Source: Nitrospirota bacterium
Lineage (GTDB): Bacteria; Nitrospirota; Nitrospiria; Nitrospirales; Nitrospiraceae
Direction of reading: 5' to 3'
NCBI GenBank assembly: GCA_005877535.1
Contig: VBOM01000050.1
Span: 1-5,361 of the forward strand
Length of the DNA stretch: 5,361 bases
How positions within the stretch are numbered: the first letter of the stretch is position 1; every line of letters starts with the position of its first letter. Of the stretch, positions 1 to 5,361 are shown piece after piece. The notes under the pieces are model-generated. The model saw nothing but the letters and a program-made list of their open reading frames with translations. It did not search any database and was not told where the DNA came from. Both the position numbers and the translations under genes were made by a program.

Positions 1-164
1 GCAAGTGTTGGGTGGAAGGGATACAGCAGATGAAAGTCGGCAGCAAGAGCAAGTTGATCTGCCCATCGAGTCTCGCCTATCGCGACAAAGGCCTGCCCCC
101 CCTGATCAAGCCAGGCGCAACGTTAGTATTTGAGATCGAACTCCTTGAGATCGTGGCCAAGTAG
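1..164 (+). CDS. FKBP-type peptidyl-prolyl cis-trans isomerase, C-terminal fragment (5' end outside window)
   Basis: Reading codons from base 3 gives 53 residues that end at TAG 162-164; the start lies beyond the left edge. The fragment contains the C-terminal half of an FKBP fold: W-V-E-G-I-Q-Q-M-K-V-G, then K-L-I-C-P-S-S-L-A-Y, then P-P-L-I-K-P-G-A-T-L-V-F-E-I-E-L-L-E-I. In FKBP/Mip/FkpA-type proteins these are the helix, the active-site loop and the last beta strand. Such enzymes isomerise X-Pro bonds and act as folding chaperones, often in the periplasm. The signal peptide and any dimerisation domain cannot be judged here, so neither location nor subtype (FkpA, Mip, SlyD-independent small FKBP) can be assigned. 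The protein ends E-I-V-A-K, two or three residues after the domain, so there is no C-terminal extension. The gene converges on the minus-strand genes and is probably unrelated to the efflux operon. Confidence 0.9.
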   Translation, partial: KCWVEGIQQMKVGSKSKLICPSSLAYRDKGLPPLIKPGATLVFEIELLEIVAK

Positions 165-182
165 TCCGCTCCGTAATCCTCG

Positions 183-217
183 CAAGGTGGAGCGGGAGAC
201 TGTCCCGCTCAACCTTG
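183..217 (+). terminator. Strong hairpin after the FKBP gene, probable transcription terminator
   Basis: The outer arms CAAGGT (183-188) and ACCTTG (212-217) pair over 6 bp. After a single G/A mismatch the inner arms GAGCGGGA (190-197) and TCCCGCTC (203-210) pair over 8 bp around a 5-nt loop. The stem begins 18 bp after the FKBP stop codon, the usual place for a terminator. No T-tract follows on either strand, so this is not a textbook Rho-independent terminator. It may instead be an mRNA 3'-end-stabilising hairpin or a weak or bidirectional terminator. Confidence 0.55.
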
Positions 218-444
218 TGGCCCCTCACCGTTCACCAGACGATTCCACGTTTGCCGGTCCATCTTTTTCCGTAGAATGTGGGCCGGTCATCGTCACGTCA
301 CTCCTCTGCAATGAGTTGCAGAATATGAACAGACTCTGCTTTCAGATCGAACTGATCGATTGTTGTATGAGGAGTGAGCAATGAGCCGGCCTGTCCTGTG
401 CCGCGAAATGTTAGACCGTAAGGACCTGAGCCCGATTACTCGCA
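218..444. other. Convergent intergenic region, no firmly supported gene
   Basis: This stretch separates the ends of the plus-strand FKBP gene and the minus-strand lipoprotein gene. It holds a small perfect hairpin at 305-322 (7-bp arms TCTGCAA and TTGCAGA, 4-nt loop) with no T-tract. On the plus strand, GGAG (371-374) sits 6 nt before ATG 381, opening a 38-codon frame that runs into the 3' end of the opposite gene. A weak promoter-like pair TTGCCG (251-256) and TAGAAT (272-277) has a short 15-nt spacer. None of these is strong enough to call a gene. No intrinsic terminator for the lipoprotein gene was found. Confidence 0.5.
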
Positions 445-903
445 TCAGCGTTTCTCGAGAATCCTTCTCTTCTGAAACCGGAACTCTTCTTCCGTGATGA
501 CGCTGGTGTCTTTAAGCTCCTTCAATTTAACGAGTTCGGTGTAGAGATCGACGGGCTCCTTTGTACGAGCATCCTGTTTCACTATCTGATCGCTTTCCTG
601 GCGACCAGTTGGCGTTTGTGGGCTGCCAACGTCGACGGTTGTCCCGTAGGACTCGACCCGCCCATCTACGAGCCGTACAACATAGGGGCGCATAATTCCG
701 TTAAGTGTCTGATTATCTGCGTCACACACAGAGTAGCTGAGATACTGGGAGCTACCGTGTGTGCTGACGTTGACCGGAGCGCCCATGACGGCTACGACTT
801 CTTGCTTGGACATGCCATACTGCACCCCCCTAGTCTGTCCTGCTTTCGCAAAACAGCCGGACAAGAGAACGCTGAAAATTGTTATCCCAATCAAGAATTT
901 CAT
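445..903 (-). CDS. Lipoprotein with BamE/SmpA-like domain and C-terminal SHOCT motif
   Basis: The predicted protein has 152 residues. I start it at ATG 901-903 because GGAGGG lies 4 nt upstream and because translation from there opens with a lipoprotein signal: M-K-F-L, a hydrophobic stretch, then the lipobox L-S-G-C with Cys17. The residue after Cys is Phe, not Asp, which under the E. coli Lol rule favours the outer membrane. Residues about 28-88 (Y-G-M-S-K-Q-E-V, V-M-G-A-P, Y-L-S-Y, V-V-R-L-V-D-G-R-V) resemble the BamE/SmpA/OmlA fold found in small envelope lipoproteins. Residues about 120-150 match SHOCT (L-x-K-L-K-E-L, then V-I-T-E-E-E-F, then R-R-I-L), a short helical motif of unclear function often placed at protein termini. 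A polar linker joins the two. The gene lies 137 bp downstream of cusA on the same strand, so it may be read through from the operon or use its own promoter. A direct metal role is not supported: only Cys60 and scattered Met are seen. Confidence 0.8.
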   Translation of the reverse strand: MKFLIGITIFSVLLSGCFAKAGQTRGVQYGMSKQEVVAVMGAPVNVSTHGSSQYLSYSVCDADNQTLNGIMRPYVVRLVDGRVESYGTTVDVGSPQTPTGRQESDQIVKQDARTKEPVDLYTELVKLKELKDTSVITEEEFRFQKRRILEKR

Positions 904-907
904 GGCT

Positions 908-913
908 CCCTCC
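908..913 (-). promoter_or_regulatory. Ribosome binding site of the lipoprotein gene (decides the start)
   Basis: On the minus strand GGAGGG precedes ATG 901-903 by 4 nt. The frame is open further upstream, to 996, but that extension would place 31 basic, non-signal residues before the lipoprotein signal and has no comparable ribosome binding site. Confidence 0.7.
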
Positions 914-928
914 ATTGTTATTAATTTG

Positions 929-957
929 TTATTACGCCCAACTCTTATTTGGCTCAA
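929..957 (-). promoter_or_regulatory. Candidate sigma70-like promoter for the lipoprotein gene
   Basis: Read on the minus strand, TTGAGC (952-957) is followed after exactly 17 nt by TAATAA (929-934). Transcription would begin near 922, leaving a leader of about 20 nt that contains the ribosome binding site. The -10 match is only partial (3 of 6). Two small inverted repeats lie at and just upstream of the -35: ATCGC/GCGAT at 957-967 and TCTCC/GGAGA at 967-984. They could be protein-binding sites, but neither resembles the CusR/CopR or CueR boxes I know. This assignment rests on pattern only. Confidence 0.3.
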
Positions 958-1040
958 TCGCCGCGATCTCCCACATATTGGAGAGAGTGTCCTCACGCCG
1001 ACTACTGATTCAACATGTCCGCTAACCTGTTCAACGCGCT

Positions 1041-4000
1041 TTATATGCTCTGCCCCTCGGAAATGCTGATGCCTTCCTGCTCTCGCAGAGAACGGTCGGT
1101 ATCGGTGATTAAAGACGGGGCCTCAATGGGCAGAGACCACCCACGCCAGAGGGCATAGAGCACGGGGATCACCAGAAGTGTCAGAATCGTTGAACTCACC
1201 ATGCCGCCGATCATCGGTGCCGCAATCCGTTTCATCACGTCGGCGCCCGTGCCAGTGGTCCACATAATGGGGAGCAACCCACCCATAATAGCGGCGACCG
1301 TCATCATCACGGGCCGCACACGCTGGGCCGCACCTTCCAGAATGGCCTCGCGCAGGTCCTGAGCCGTCGCCATCCGTCCCCCACGCGCGCGCCGCTCGTA
1401 GGCCTCATCGAGATAGACGAGCATGACGACGCCGATCTCGGCCGACACACCGACGAGCGCGATGATCCCCACCCACACCGCTACGCTCAGGTTGTAGCCG
1501 AGATAGGACAGATACCAGATCGCCCCGATTGCGGCGAAGGGGACGGACATCAGCACGATCAGAGATTTCACCAGCGAGCGAAAATTCAGATAGAGCAATA
1601 GGAGGATCAAGCCGAGGGTCACGGGAACCACCAGTTTGAGCCGCTCCTCGGCCCGGACGAGATGCTCGTACTGGCCCGTCCACTGCAACGAGTAACCGGC
1701 CGGAAGCGTAATCCGTTGACGAACCGCCCGCTGGGCATCCTCGACATAGCCGCGCAGGTCGCGTCCACTGACCGCGACCGACACCAGACCGGCCAGCGCT
1801 CCCGCTTCATCCGCAATCGACGGCGGCCCCTGAGTGATGACGAGATCTGCAATTTGTCCGAGAGGAATCTGCGCCCCGCTCGGCGTGGGGATCAGCACCC
1901 TCTTGAGCCGGTCAGGGTCATCGCGCAGTTCGCGCTTGTAGCGGACGTTGACCGGATAGCGCTCCCGCCCTTCGACCGTGGTCGTCACGGTTTCTCCCCC
2001 GATGGCTGAGGTGATCACCGCTTGTACATCTCCCACCATCAGGCCGTAGCGGGCCGCTTCACGCCGGTTGATGATCAAGTCCAGGTAATACCCTTCGTTG
2101 AGCCGTTCAGCAAAAGCGCTTTTTGTGCCTGGCACGTTTGCCAAGGCTTGCTCGATCTCCAAGCCGATTTTCTCAATGGTCTTCAGATCCGGCCCCAGGA
2201 CTTTGATGCCGACCGGGCTGCGCACGCCGGTCGTGATCATCTCGGTGCGAGTCTGAATCGGCATCCACCAGATGTTCGGAAATCCAGGGATGCGCAGCTT
2301 CGTATCCATCTCATCCAGTAACCGGTCCCAGGTCATGCCAGGCCGCCATTGTTCTTCCGGTTTGAGGGTGACCGTGATCTCGGCCATTCCGACAAAGGCC
2401 GGATCGGTGGCCGTCGGGGCCTTCCCCATCTTGCCGAACACTCGTTCTACTTCCGGAAAGGTCGTGAGCATTTGATCTTGGACCTGCAAGACCTTGGCCG
2501 ATTCAGGAATCGAGAGACCAGGGACGGTAGTCGGCATGTAGAGAATGGTGCCCTCATTCAGCGGCGGCATGAATTCTGCGCCGAGGCGGGAAAAGATCGG
2601 CGCCGTGAATCCCACGACCACTACCGCCAGTCCGAGCGTCAGCCACCGGACCTGCAACGCGCCCGAGAGGATGGGCCGATACAGCGCGATCAGCAGCCTG
2701 TTCAACGGATTCTTGGCTTCCGCCCGGATGCGCCCCCGTATGAGCAGGACCATCAGTACAGGAGCCAAGGTCACCGAGAGCGCAGTGGCGAACAGCATGG
2801 AAAACGTCTTGGTGTAGGCCAGCGGCGTGAACAGCCGCCCCTCCTGGGCTTCCAGCGCGAAGATCGGCAGGAACGACACGGCGATTACCAGCAGCGAGAA
2901 GAACAAGGGACGGCCGACTTCTTTGGCCGCTGCGATGATGGTCTCGATCCGGTCTGCATTCGGTGCTTGTTCCAACCGCTTGTGGGCGTTTTCCACCATG
3001 ACGATGGCCGCGTCCACCATCGCACCGATGGCAATGGCGATCCCACCGAGCGACATGATGCTGGACGTGATATGCAAGTAGGCCATCGGGATGAAGGCGA
3101 GCAGCACGGCCACTGGCAGGATGAGAATCGCCACCAGGGCGCTGCGCAGGTGAAACAGAAAGACTACCGCGACCAGGCTGACGATGACGCTTTCCTCCAC
3201 GAGCTTCTCGCGCAGTACGGCGATGGCCCGATGAATCAGATCAGACCGGTCATAGGTGGGAACGATGTGGACGCCCTTCGGCAGAGCCGGCGTGATCTCT
3301 TCCAGCCTGGCTTTGACCCGCTCGATCACGGCAAGCGCGTTCTCTCCGGCCCGCATGATCACGATGCCGCCGACCGTCTGGCCCTTGCCGTCCAACTCGG
3401 CAAGGCCCCGACGCTGGTCCGGTCCGATGTGGACATGGGCAATGTCCCGGATCAAGATGGGCGTGCCGCGTCCATCCGTCCCGACGGGGATCAGCTCAAT
3501 ATCCTCGACCGAACGCAGGTAGCCTCTCCCTCGAATCACGTATTCCGTACCAACCATTTCTAAGACACGCCCGCTCACCTCCGCATTGCTGCTCCGGACC
3601 GCTTCGATGATCGTCATGATCGGTAACCTGTAGGCGGCCAACGTGTTCGGGTCCACTTCGATTTGATACTGCTTGACGAACCCGCCGATTGCCGACACTT
3701 CTGCCACGCCGGACACACTCTCAAGTTGGTAGCGCAGGTACCAATCCTGAAGGCTGCGGAGCTGCGCCAGATCGTGTGCCCCAGATTCATCGACCAGTGC
3801 ATACTGATACACCCACCCGACGCCTGTGGCATCCGGTCCCAAGGTCGGCGTGGCACCGGCCGGAAGCTTCCCGGTCAGCTTCTGCAGGTATTCCAGCACA
3901 CGACTCCTGGCCCAGTACAAGTCCGTCCGGTCTTCGAAGATCACATACACATAGGAGACCCCGTATTCTGAAACCCCCCGCACTCGTTTGACTTTCGGAC

Positions 4001-4226
4001 CGGCGAGGAGGGACGTGACGATCGGATAGGTGATCTGGTCCTCAATCAACGTGGGGCTGCGTCCCTGCCACTCGGTGTAGATGGTCACCTGGACATCGGA
4101 CAGGTCCGGGATCGCATCCAGCGGGACTTGAAATCCTGCCCACAGGCCCCAGGCTGCCAACAGCAAGACCAAGAGGATGACCAGAATCGGATTGCGGGCA
4201 CTTCCTTCAATGAGTCGCGCGAGCAT
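1041..4226 (-). CDS. cusA: CusA-type Cu(I)/Ag(I) heavy-metal efflux RND transporter
   Basis: This is the full-length (1061 residues) inner-membrane pump of the HME-RND family, exporting metal by proton antiport through a CusCBA-like complex. Near residue 35, P-L-D-A-I-P-D-L-S-D-V-Q-V is the family opening motif. G-A-M-V-D-A-A-I-V-M-V-E-N (401-413) in TM4 carries Asp405 and is the Cu/Ag-type rather than the Zn/Co/Ni-type (CzcA) version. TM1 is at about 11-33, TM2-7 at about 343-545 and TM8-12 at about 864-1027, with two large periplasmic loops between. Met564, Met614 and Met663 have the same 50- and 49-residue spacing as the E. coli three-Met site (573/623/672). Arg83, Glu558, Asp608, Glu616 and Arg660 around it also align. 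Met391, Met403, Met410, Met477, Met492 and Met998 match the E. coli membrane relay, whereas the Met271/Met755 pair is Gln271/Thr746 and Lys984 is Val973. A polar tail of about 30 residues follows TM12. ATG 4224-4226 lies 6 bp after the cusB stop, so the genes are co-transcribed. Confidence 0.95.
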   Translation of the reverse strand: MLARLIEGSARNPILVILLVLLLAAWGLWAGFQVPLDAIPDLSDVQVTIYTEWQGRSPTLIEDQITYPIVTSLLAGPKVKRVRGVSEYGVSYVYVIFEDRTDLYWARSRVLEYLQKLTGKLPAGATPTLGPDATGVGWVYQYALVDESGAHDLAQLRSLQDWYLRYQLESVSGVAEVSAIGGFVKQYQIEVDPNTLAAYRLPIMTIIEAVRSSNAEVSGRVLEMVGTEYVIRGRGYLRSVEDIELIPVGTDGRGTPILIRDIAHVHIGPDQRRGLAELDGKGQTVGGIVIMRAGENALAVIERVKARLEEITPALPKGVHIVPTYDRSDLIHRAIAVLREKLVEESVIVSLVAVVFLFHLRSALVAILILPVAVLLAFIPMAYLHITSSIMSLGGIAIAIGAMVDAAIVMVENAHKRLEQAPNADRIETIIAAAKEVGRPLFFSLLVIAVSFLPIFALEAQEGRLFTPLAYTKTFSMLFATALSVTLAPVLMVLLIRGRIRAEAKNPLNRLLIALYRPILSGALQVRWLTLGLAVVVVGFTAPIFSRLGAEFMPPLNEGTILYMPTTVPGLSIPESAKVLQVQDQMLTTFPEVERVFGKMGKAPTATDPAFVGMAEITVTLKPEEQWRPGMTWDRLLDEMDTKLRIPGFPNIWWMPIQTRTEMITTGVRSPVGIKVLGPDLKTIEKIGLEIEQALANVPGTKSAFAERLNEGYYLDLIINRREAARYGLMVGDVQAVITSAIGGETVTTTVEGRERYPVNVRYKRELRDDPDRLKRVLIPTPSGAQIPLGQIADLVITQGPPSIADEAGALAGLVSVAVSGRDLRGYVEDAQRAVRQRITLPAGYSLQWTGQYEHLVRAEERLKLVVPVTLGLILLLLYLNFRSLVKSLIVLMSVPFAAIGAIWYLSYLGYNLSVAVWVGIIALVGVSAEIGVVMLVYLDEAYERRARGGRMATAQDLREAILEGAAQRVRPVMMTVAAIMGGLLPIMWTTGTGADVMKRIAAPMIGGMVSSTILTLLVIPVLYALWRGWSLPIEAPSLITDTDRSLREQEGISISEGQSI

Positions 4227-4232
4227 GATGGA

Positions 4233-5361
4233 TTACAGGCCTCCCTCGGCGACCGAGAACTGAAACTTTTCGGCAATGGGCGGTCGCCCTGGTACTGTCA
4301 TGTTGACCGTCACCACCCAGGTGCCGCCCATACCAAACAGCGCCGTACCTTCGTAGAGACCGTCTTTGGTGTGGCGAGCCGTCACCTTGGGATCGATCAT
4401 GCCCGGCATCGGCATCGAATAGACGAACACGACGCGCGCATTGGTCACTGGCTTGCCGACCTGATCTGTGAGGGTAAGCTTGAGCAACACGTTACCGGCC
4501 TTGGGTTTCTCCGGCACCGTATTCAACATCAGCGCGAGGCCAGCCACCTGACGAGCTTCAGCGACCACAATCTTTTTTGTGTCGCCCATACCTTGCATTC
4601 CCTCCATACCTTTCATCCCTTCCATTCCCTTCATGCCTTCCATCCCCATACCTTTCATGTTGGCCATGTCCATCCCTTCCATCCCTTCCATCTTGCCCTC
4701 GTGCGCGCCACGCATCTGCCAATCGCCCATACCGATCCGGCCCATCATGGCCTGCATGCTCGACGTTGAGGCCAACTTACTCTCTGCGTCCAACAGGAAA
4801 TTGGCCGAGGTCACGATCCGATCTCCTTCTTTGAGTCCTTCCAGCACTTCCACGGAATCCTGGCTCCTGCGGCCAAGCTTGACCGGATACGGCATATAGG
4901 CTCCTTCACCACGATCCAGGAACACGAGTTGCCGAAGCCCAGTATCCAGCACCGCTTCCTTGGGCACGACTAAGGTGTTGACCGCATCCGTCTGCAAGGT
5001 CACGTTCCCGTACATGCCGGGCTTCAGTTTCACCCCGGGATTCGGCAATTCCAACCGCACCCGCACGGTGCGGGCCTCGGCATTCAGCGTGGGGTAGACG
5101 TACGAGACCGTGCCCAGAAATGTTTCTCCTGGATAGGCGGCGAACGTGACTGAGGCTGGCTGGTTGAGTTTCACCGCCGCGACCTCAGACTCATAGATGT
5201 CGGCAGAGATCCAGACCGTGGAGAGATCCGCCACCTCATACAGTGTCGTGCCTGGTTCCACATATTTCCCAGGCACAGCCTCTCGCTTCAGGACGATCCC
5301 GGAGGACGGGGCATAGACCGTGAGCACCGGCTCCGCTTTACCTCGACGTTCCAGCGTGACC
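4233..5361 (-). CDS. cusB: CusB-like RND periplasmic adaptor with Met-rich linker and YtkA/FixH-like C-terminal domain (N-terminus outside window)
   Basis: The frame is open to the right edge (V-T-L-E-R-R-G-K-A-E-P before the GTG at 5325-5327), so the true start is outside. The numbers below count from that GTG. Residues 5-30 (A-P-S-S-G-I-V, then P-G-x-x-L-Y) are the second half of the lipoyl domain. Residues 31-120, with V-A-D-L-S-T-V-W-I, A-R-T-V-R-V-R and L-K-P-G-M, form the beta-barrel. Residues 120-185 (V-P-K-E-A-V, G-L-K-E-G-D-R-I-V, F-L-L-D-A-E-S) are the membrane-proximal domain. Canonical CusB ends soon after. Here residues 191-248 are an 18-Met linker, and about 253-362 resemble YtkA/FixH-like beta domains (D-x-x-G-K-P-V-T-N-A, M-P-M-P-G-M, G-L-Y-E-G, G-T-W-V-V-T-V). 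The adaptor joins CusA to an outer-membrane channel and, in E. coli, passes metal to the pump. The extra Met and M-P-M-P-G-M suggest added Cu(I)/Ag(I) capture; this is inference. The metal-binding N-terminus cannot be seen. Confidence 0.9.
   Translation of the reverse strand, partial: VTLERRGKAEPVLTVYAPSSGIVLKREAVPGKYVEPGTTLYEVADLSTVWISADIYESEVAAVKLNQPASVTFAAYPGETFLGTVSYVYPTLNAEARTVRVRLELPNPGVKLKPGMYGNVTLQTDAVNTLVVPKEAVLDTGLRQLVFLDRGEGAYMPYPVKLGRRSQDSVEVLEGLKEGDRIVTSANFLLDAESKLASTSSMQAMMGRIGMGDWQMRGAHEGKMEGMEGMDMANMKGMGMEGMKGMEGMKGMEGMQGMGDTKKIVVAEARQVAGLALMLNTVPEKPKAGNVLLKLTLTDQVGKPVTNARVVFVYSMPMPGMIDPKVTARHTKDGLYEGTALFGMGGTWVVTVNMTVPGRPPIAEKFQFSVAEGGL
4240..4244 (-). promoter_or_regulatory. 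Distant ribosome binding site of cusA inside the cusB 3' end
   Basis: GGAGG lies within the last codons of cusB and 13 nt before the cusA ATG, which is longer than the usual 5-9 nt. No nearer Shine-Dalgarno sequence is visible in the 6-bp gap. Together with the tight gene spacing this suggests that cusA translation depends on ribosomes finishing cusB (translational coupling). No better in-frame start was found. Confidence 0.4.
4572..4578 (-). other. Possible -1 ribosomal frameshift site (A AAA AAG) in cusB
   Basis: On the minus strand the codons ACA AAA AAG (residues 250-252) contain the heptamer A AAA AAG in the correct phase for -1 tandem slippage, as in E. coli dnaX. After a slip the reading is D-C-G-R and then TGA (4558-4560). 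This would give an adaptor that ends just after the Met-rich linker and lacks the YtkA/FixH-like domain. An SD-like AAGG lies 12 nt upstream of the heptamer, close to the dnaX spacing. No strong downstream stem was found by eye, only a 4-bp CTGA/TCAG stem. The motif is clear; its function is speculative. Confidence 0.25.
4587..4691 (-). repeat. In-frame Met-x-Gly tandem repeat in cusB
   Basis: On the minus strand the codons read Met-Glu/Lys/Gln-Gly at a strict 9-nt period. Between residues 229 and 247 (GTG numbering) there is a perfect run of six M-x-G units plus a final Met, with x alternating E, K, E, K, E, Q. Looser copies continue up to residue 213 (M-E-G-M-E-G-M-D-M). The Gly codons use all four third bases, Glu uses GAA and GAG, and Lys uses AAA and AAG. 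The array therefore looks old or protein-selected rather than a fresh DNA slippage product. Closely spaced Met are typical of periplasmic Cu(I)/Ag(I)-binding segments. Confidence 0.85.

Noticed and set aside
130..384. 84-codon plus-strand frame starting at a TTG inside the FKBP gene
   Set aside because: Its start overlaps the conserved FKBP C-terminus in another frame, it runs through the terminator hairpin, and its product has no recognisable pattern.
904..996. 31-residue N-terminal extension of the lipoprotein
   Set aside because: The extension has no good ribosome binding site and would bury the lipobox signal peptide. It also overlaps the candidate promoter.
616..1069. Two 102-codon plus-strand frames opposite the lipoprotein gene
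   Set aside because: Both are antisense to a gene with a clear signal peptide, lipobox and SHOCT motif, and neither product shows a conserved pattern.
2349..3563. 404-codon open frame on the plus strand opposite cusA
   Set aside because: It lies wholly antisense to a clearly conserved RND gene. Its product is a charged Arg/Asp/Gln/His-rich string with no domain, as expected from the complement of GC-rich codons.
4587..4691. Tandem repeat as a CRISPR array or regulatory direct repeats
   Set aside because: The period is 9 nt, in frame with Met-x-Gly codons and with no spacers. It is a coding repeat.
4128..4769. 213-codon plus-strand frame with a His-rich tail that looks like a metal-binding protein
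   Set aside because: The His codons (CAT) are simply the complement of the Met codons (ATG) in the cusB repeat, in matching phase. It is a shadow that automated annotation could mistake for a histidine-rich protein.
5325..5327. GTG as the start of the adaptor gene
   Set aside because: The frame stays open to the window edge, and starting here would cut the lipoyl domain in half. The gene is partial.

Overview
The window is an ordinary bacterial chromosomal or accessory segment, moderately GC-rich by eye, dominated by a Cu(I)/Ag(I)-type tripartite efflux operon on the minus strand. No rRNA, tRNA, IS element or CRISPR array is visible. A diderm bacterium is implied by an RND pump, a periplasmic adaptor and a lipobox lipoprotein. 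The combination would fit Nitrospirota or Proteobacteria, but this is a weak guess: nothing in the window fixes the taxon.

Layout from left to right: (1) the last 53 codons of an FKBP-type peptidyl-prolyl isomerase on the plus strand, followed 18 bp later by a strong hairpin; (2) a convergent intergenic gap; (3) on the minus strand, a 152-residue lipoprotein with a BamE/SmpA-like domain and a C-terminal SHOCT motif, with its own good ribosome binding site and a candidate promoter; (4) a full-length 1061-residue CusA-type heavy-metal RND transporter; (5) 6 bp upstream of it, a CusB-like membrane fusion protein whose N-terminus lies beyond the right edge of the window. Transcription of the efflux operon runs right to left, cusB then cusA. 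An outer-membrane channel (cusC-like) and any sensor-regulator pair would be expected outside the window.

How the parts work together: the adaptor would bridge the inner-membrane pump and an outer-membrane channel. The pump keeps the complete three-methionine metal site and most of the methionine relay of E. coli CusA. The unusual part is the adaptor. After a standard adaptor body it carries a linker of about 58 residues with 18 methionines, including a perfect (Met-x-Gly)6-Met run, and then a YtkA/FixH-like beta domain that canonical CusB lacks. Exactly at the junction between linker and extra domain lies A AAA AAG, the same slippery heptamer used in E. coli dnaX, and the -1 frame stops four codons later. 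This raises the untested possibility that the gene makes two adaptor forms, one with and one without the extra domain. That idea, and the loss of both members of one CusA methionine pair, are the points most worth a second look.
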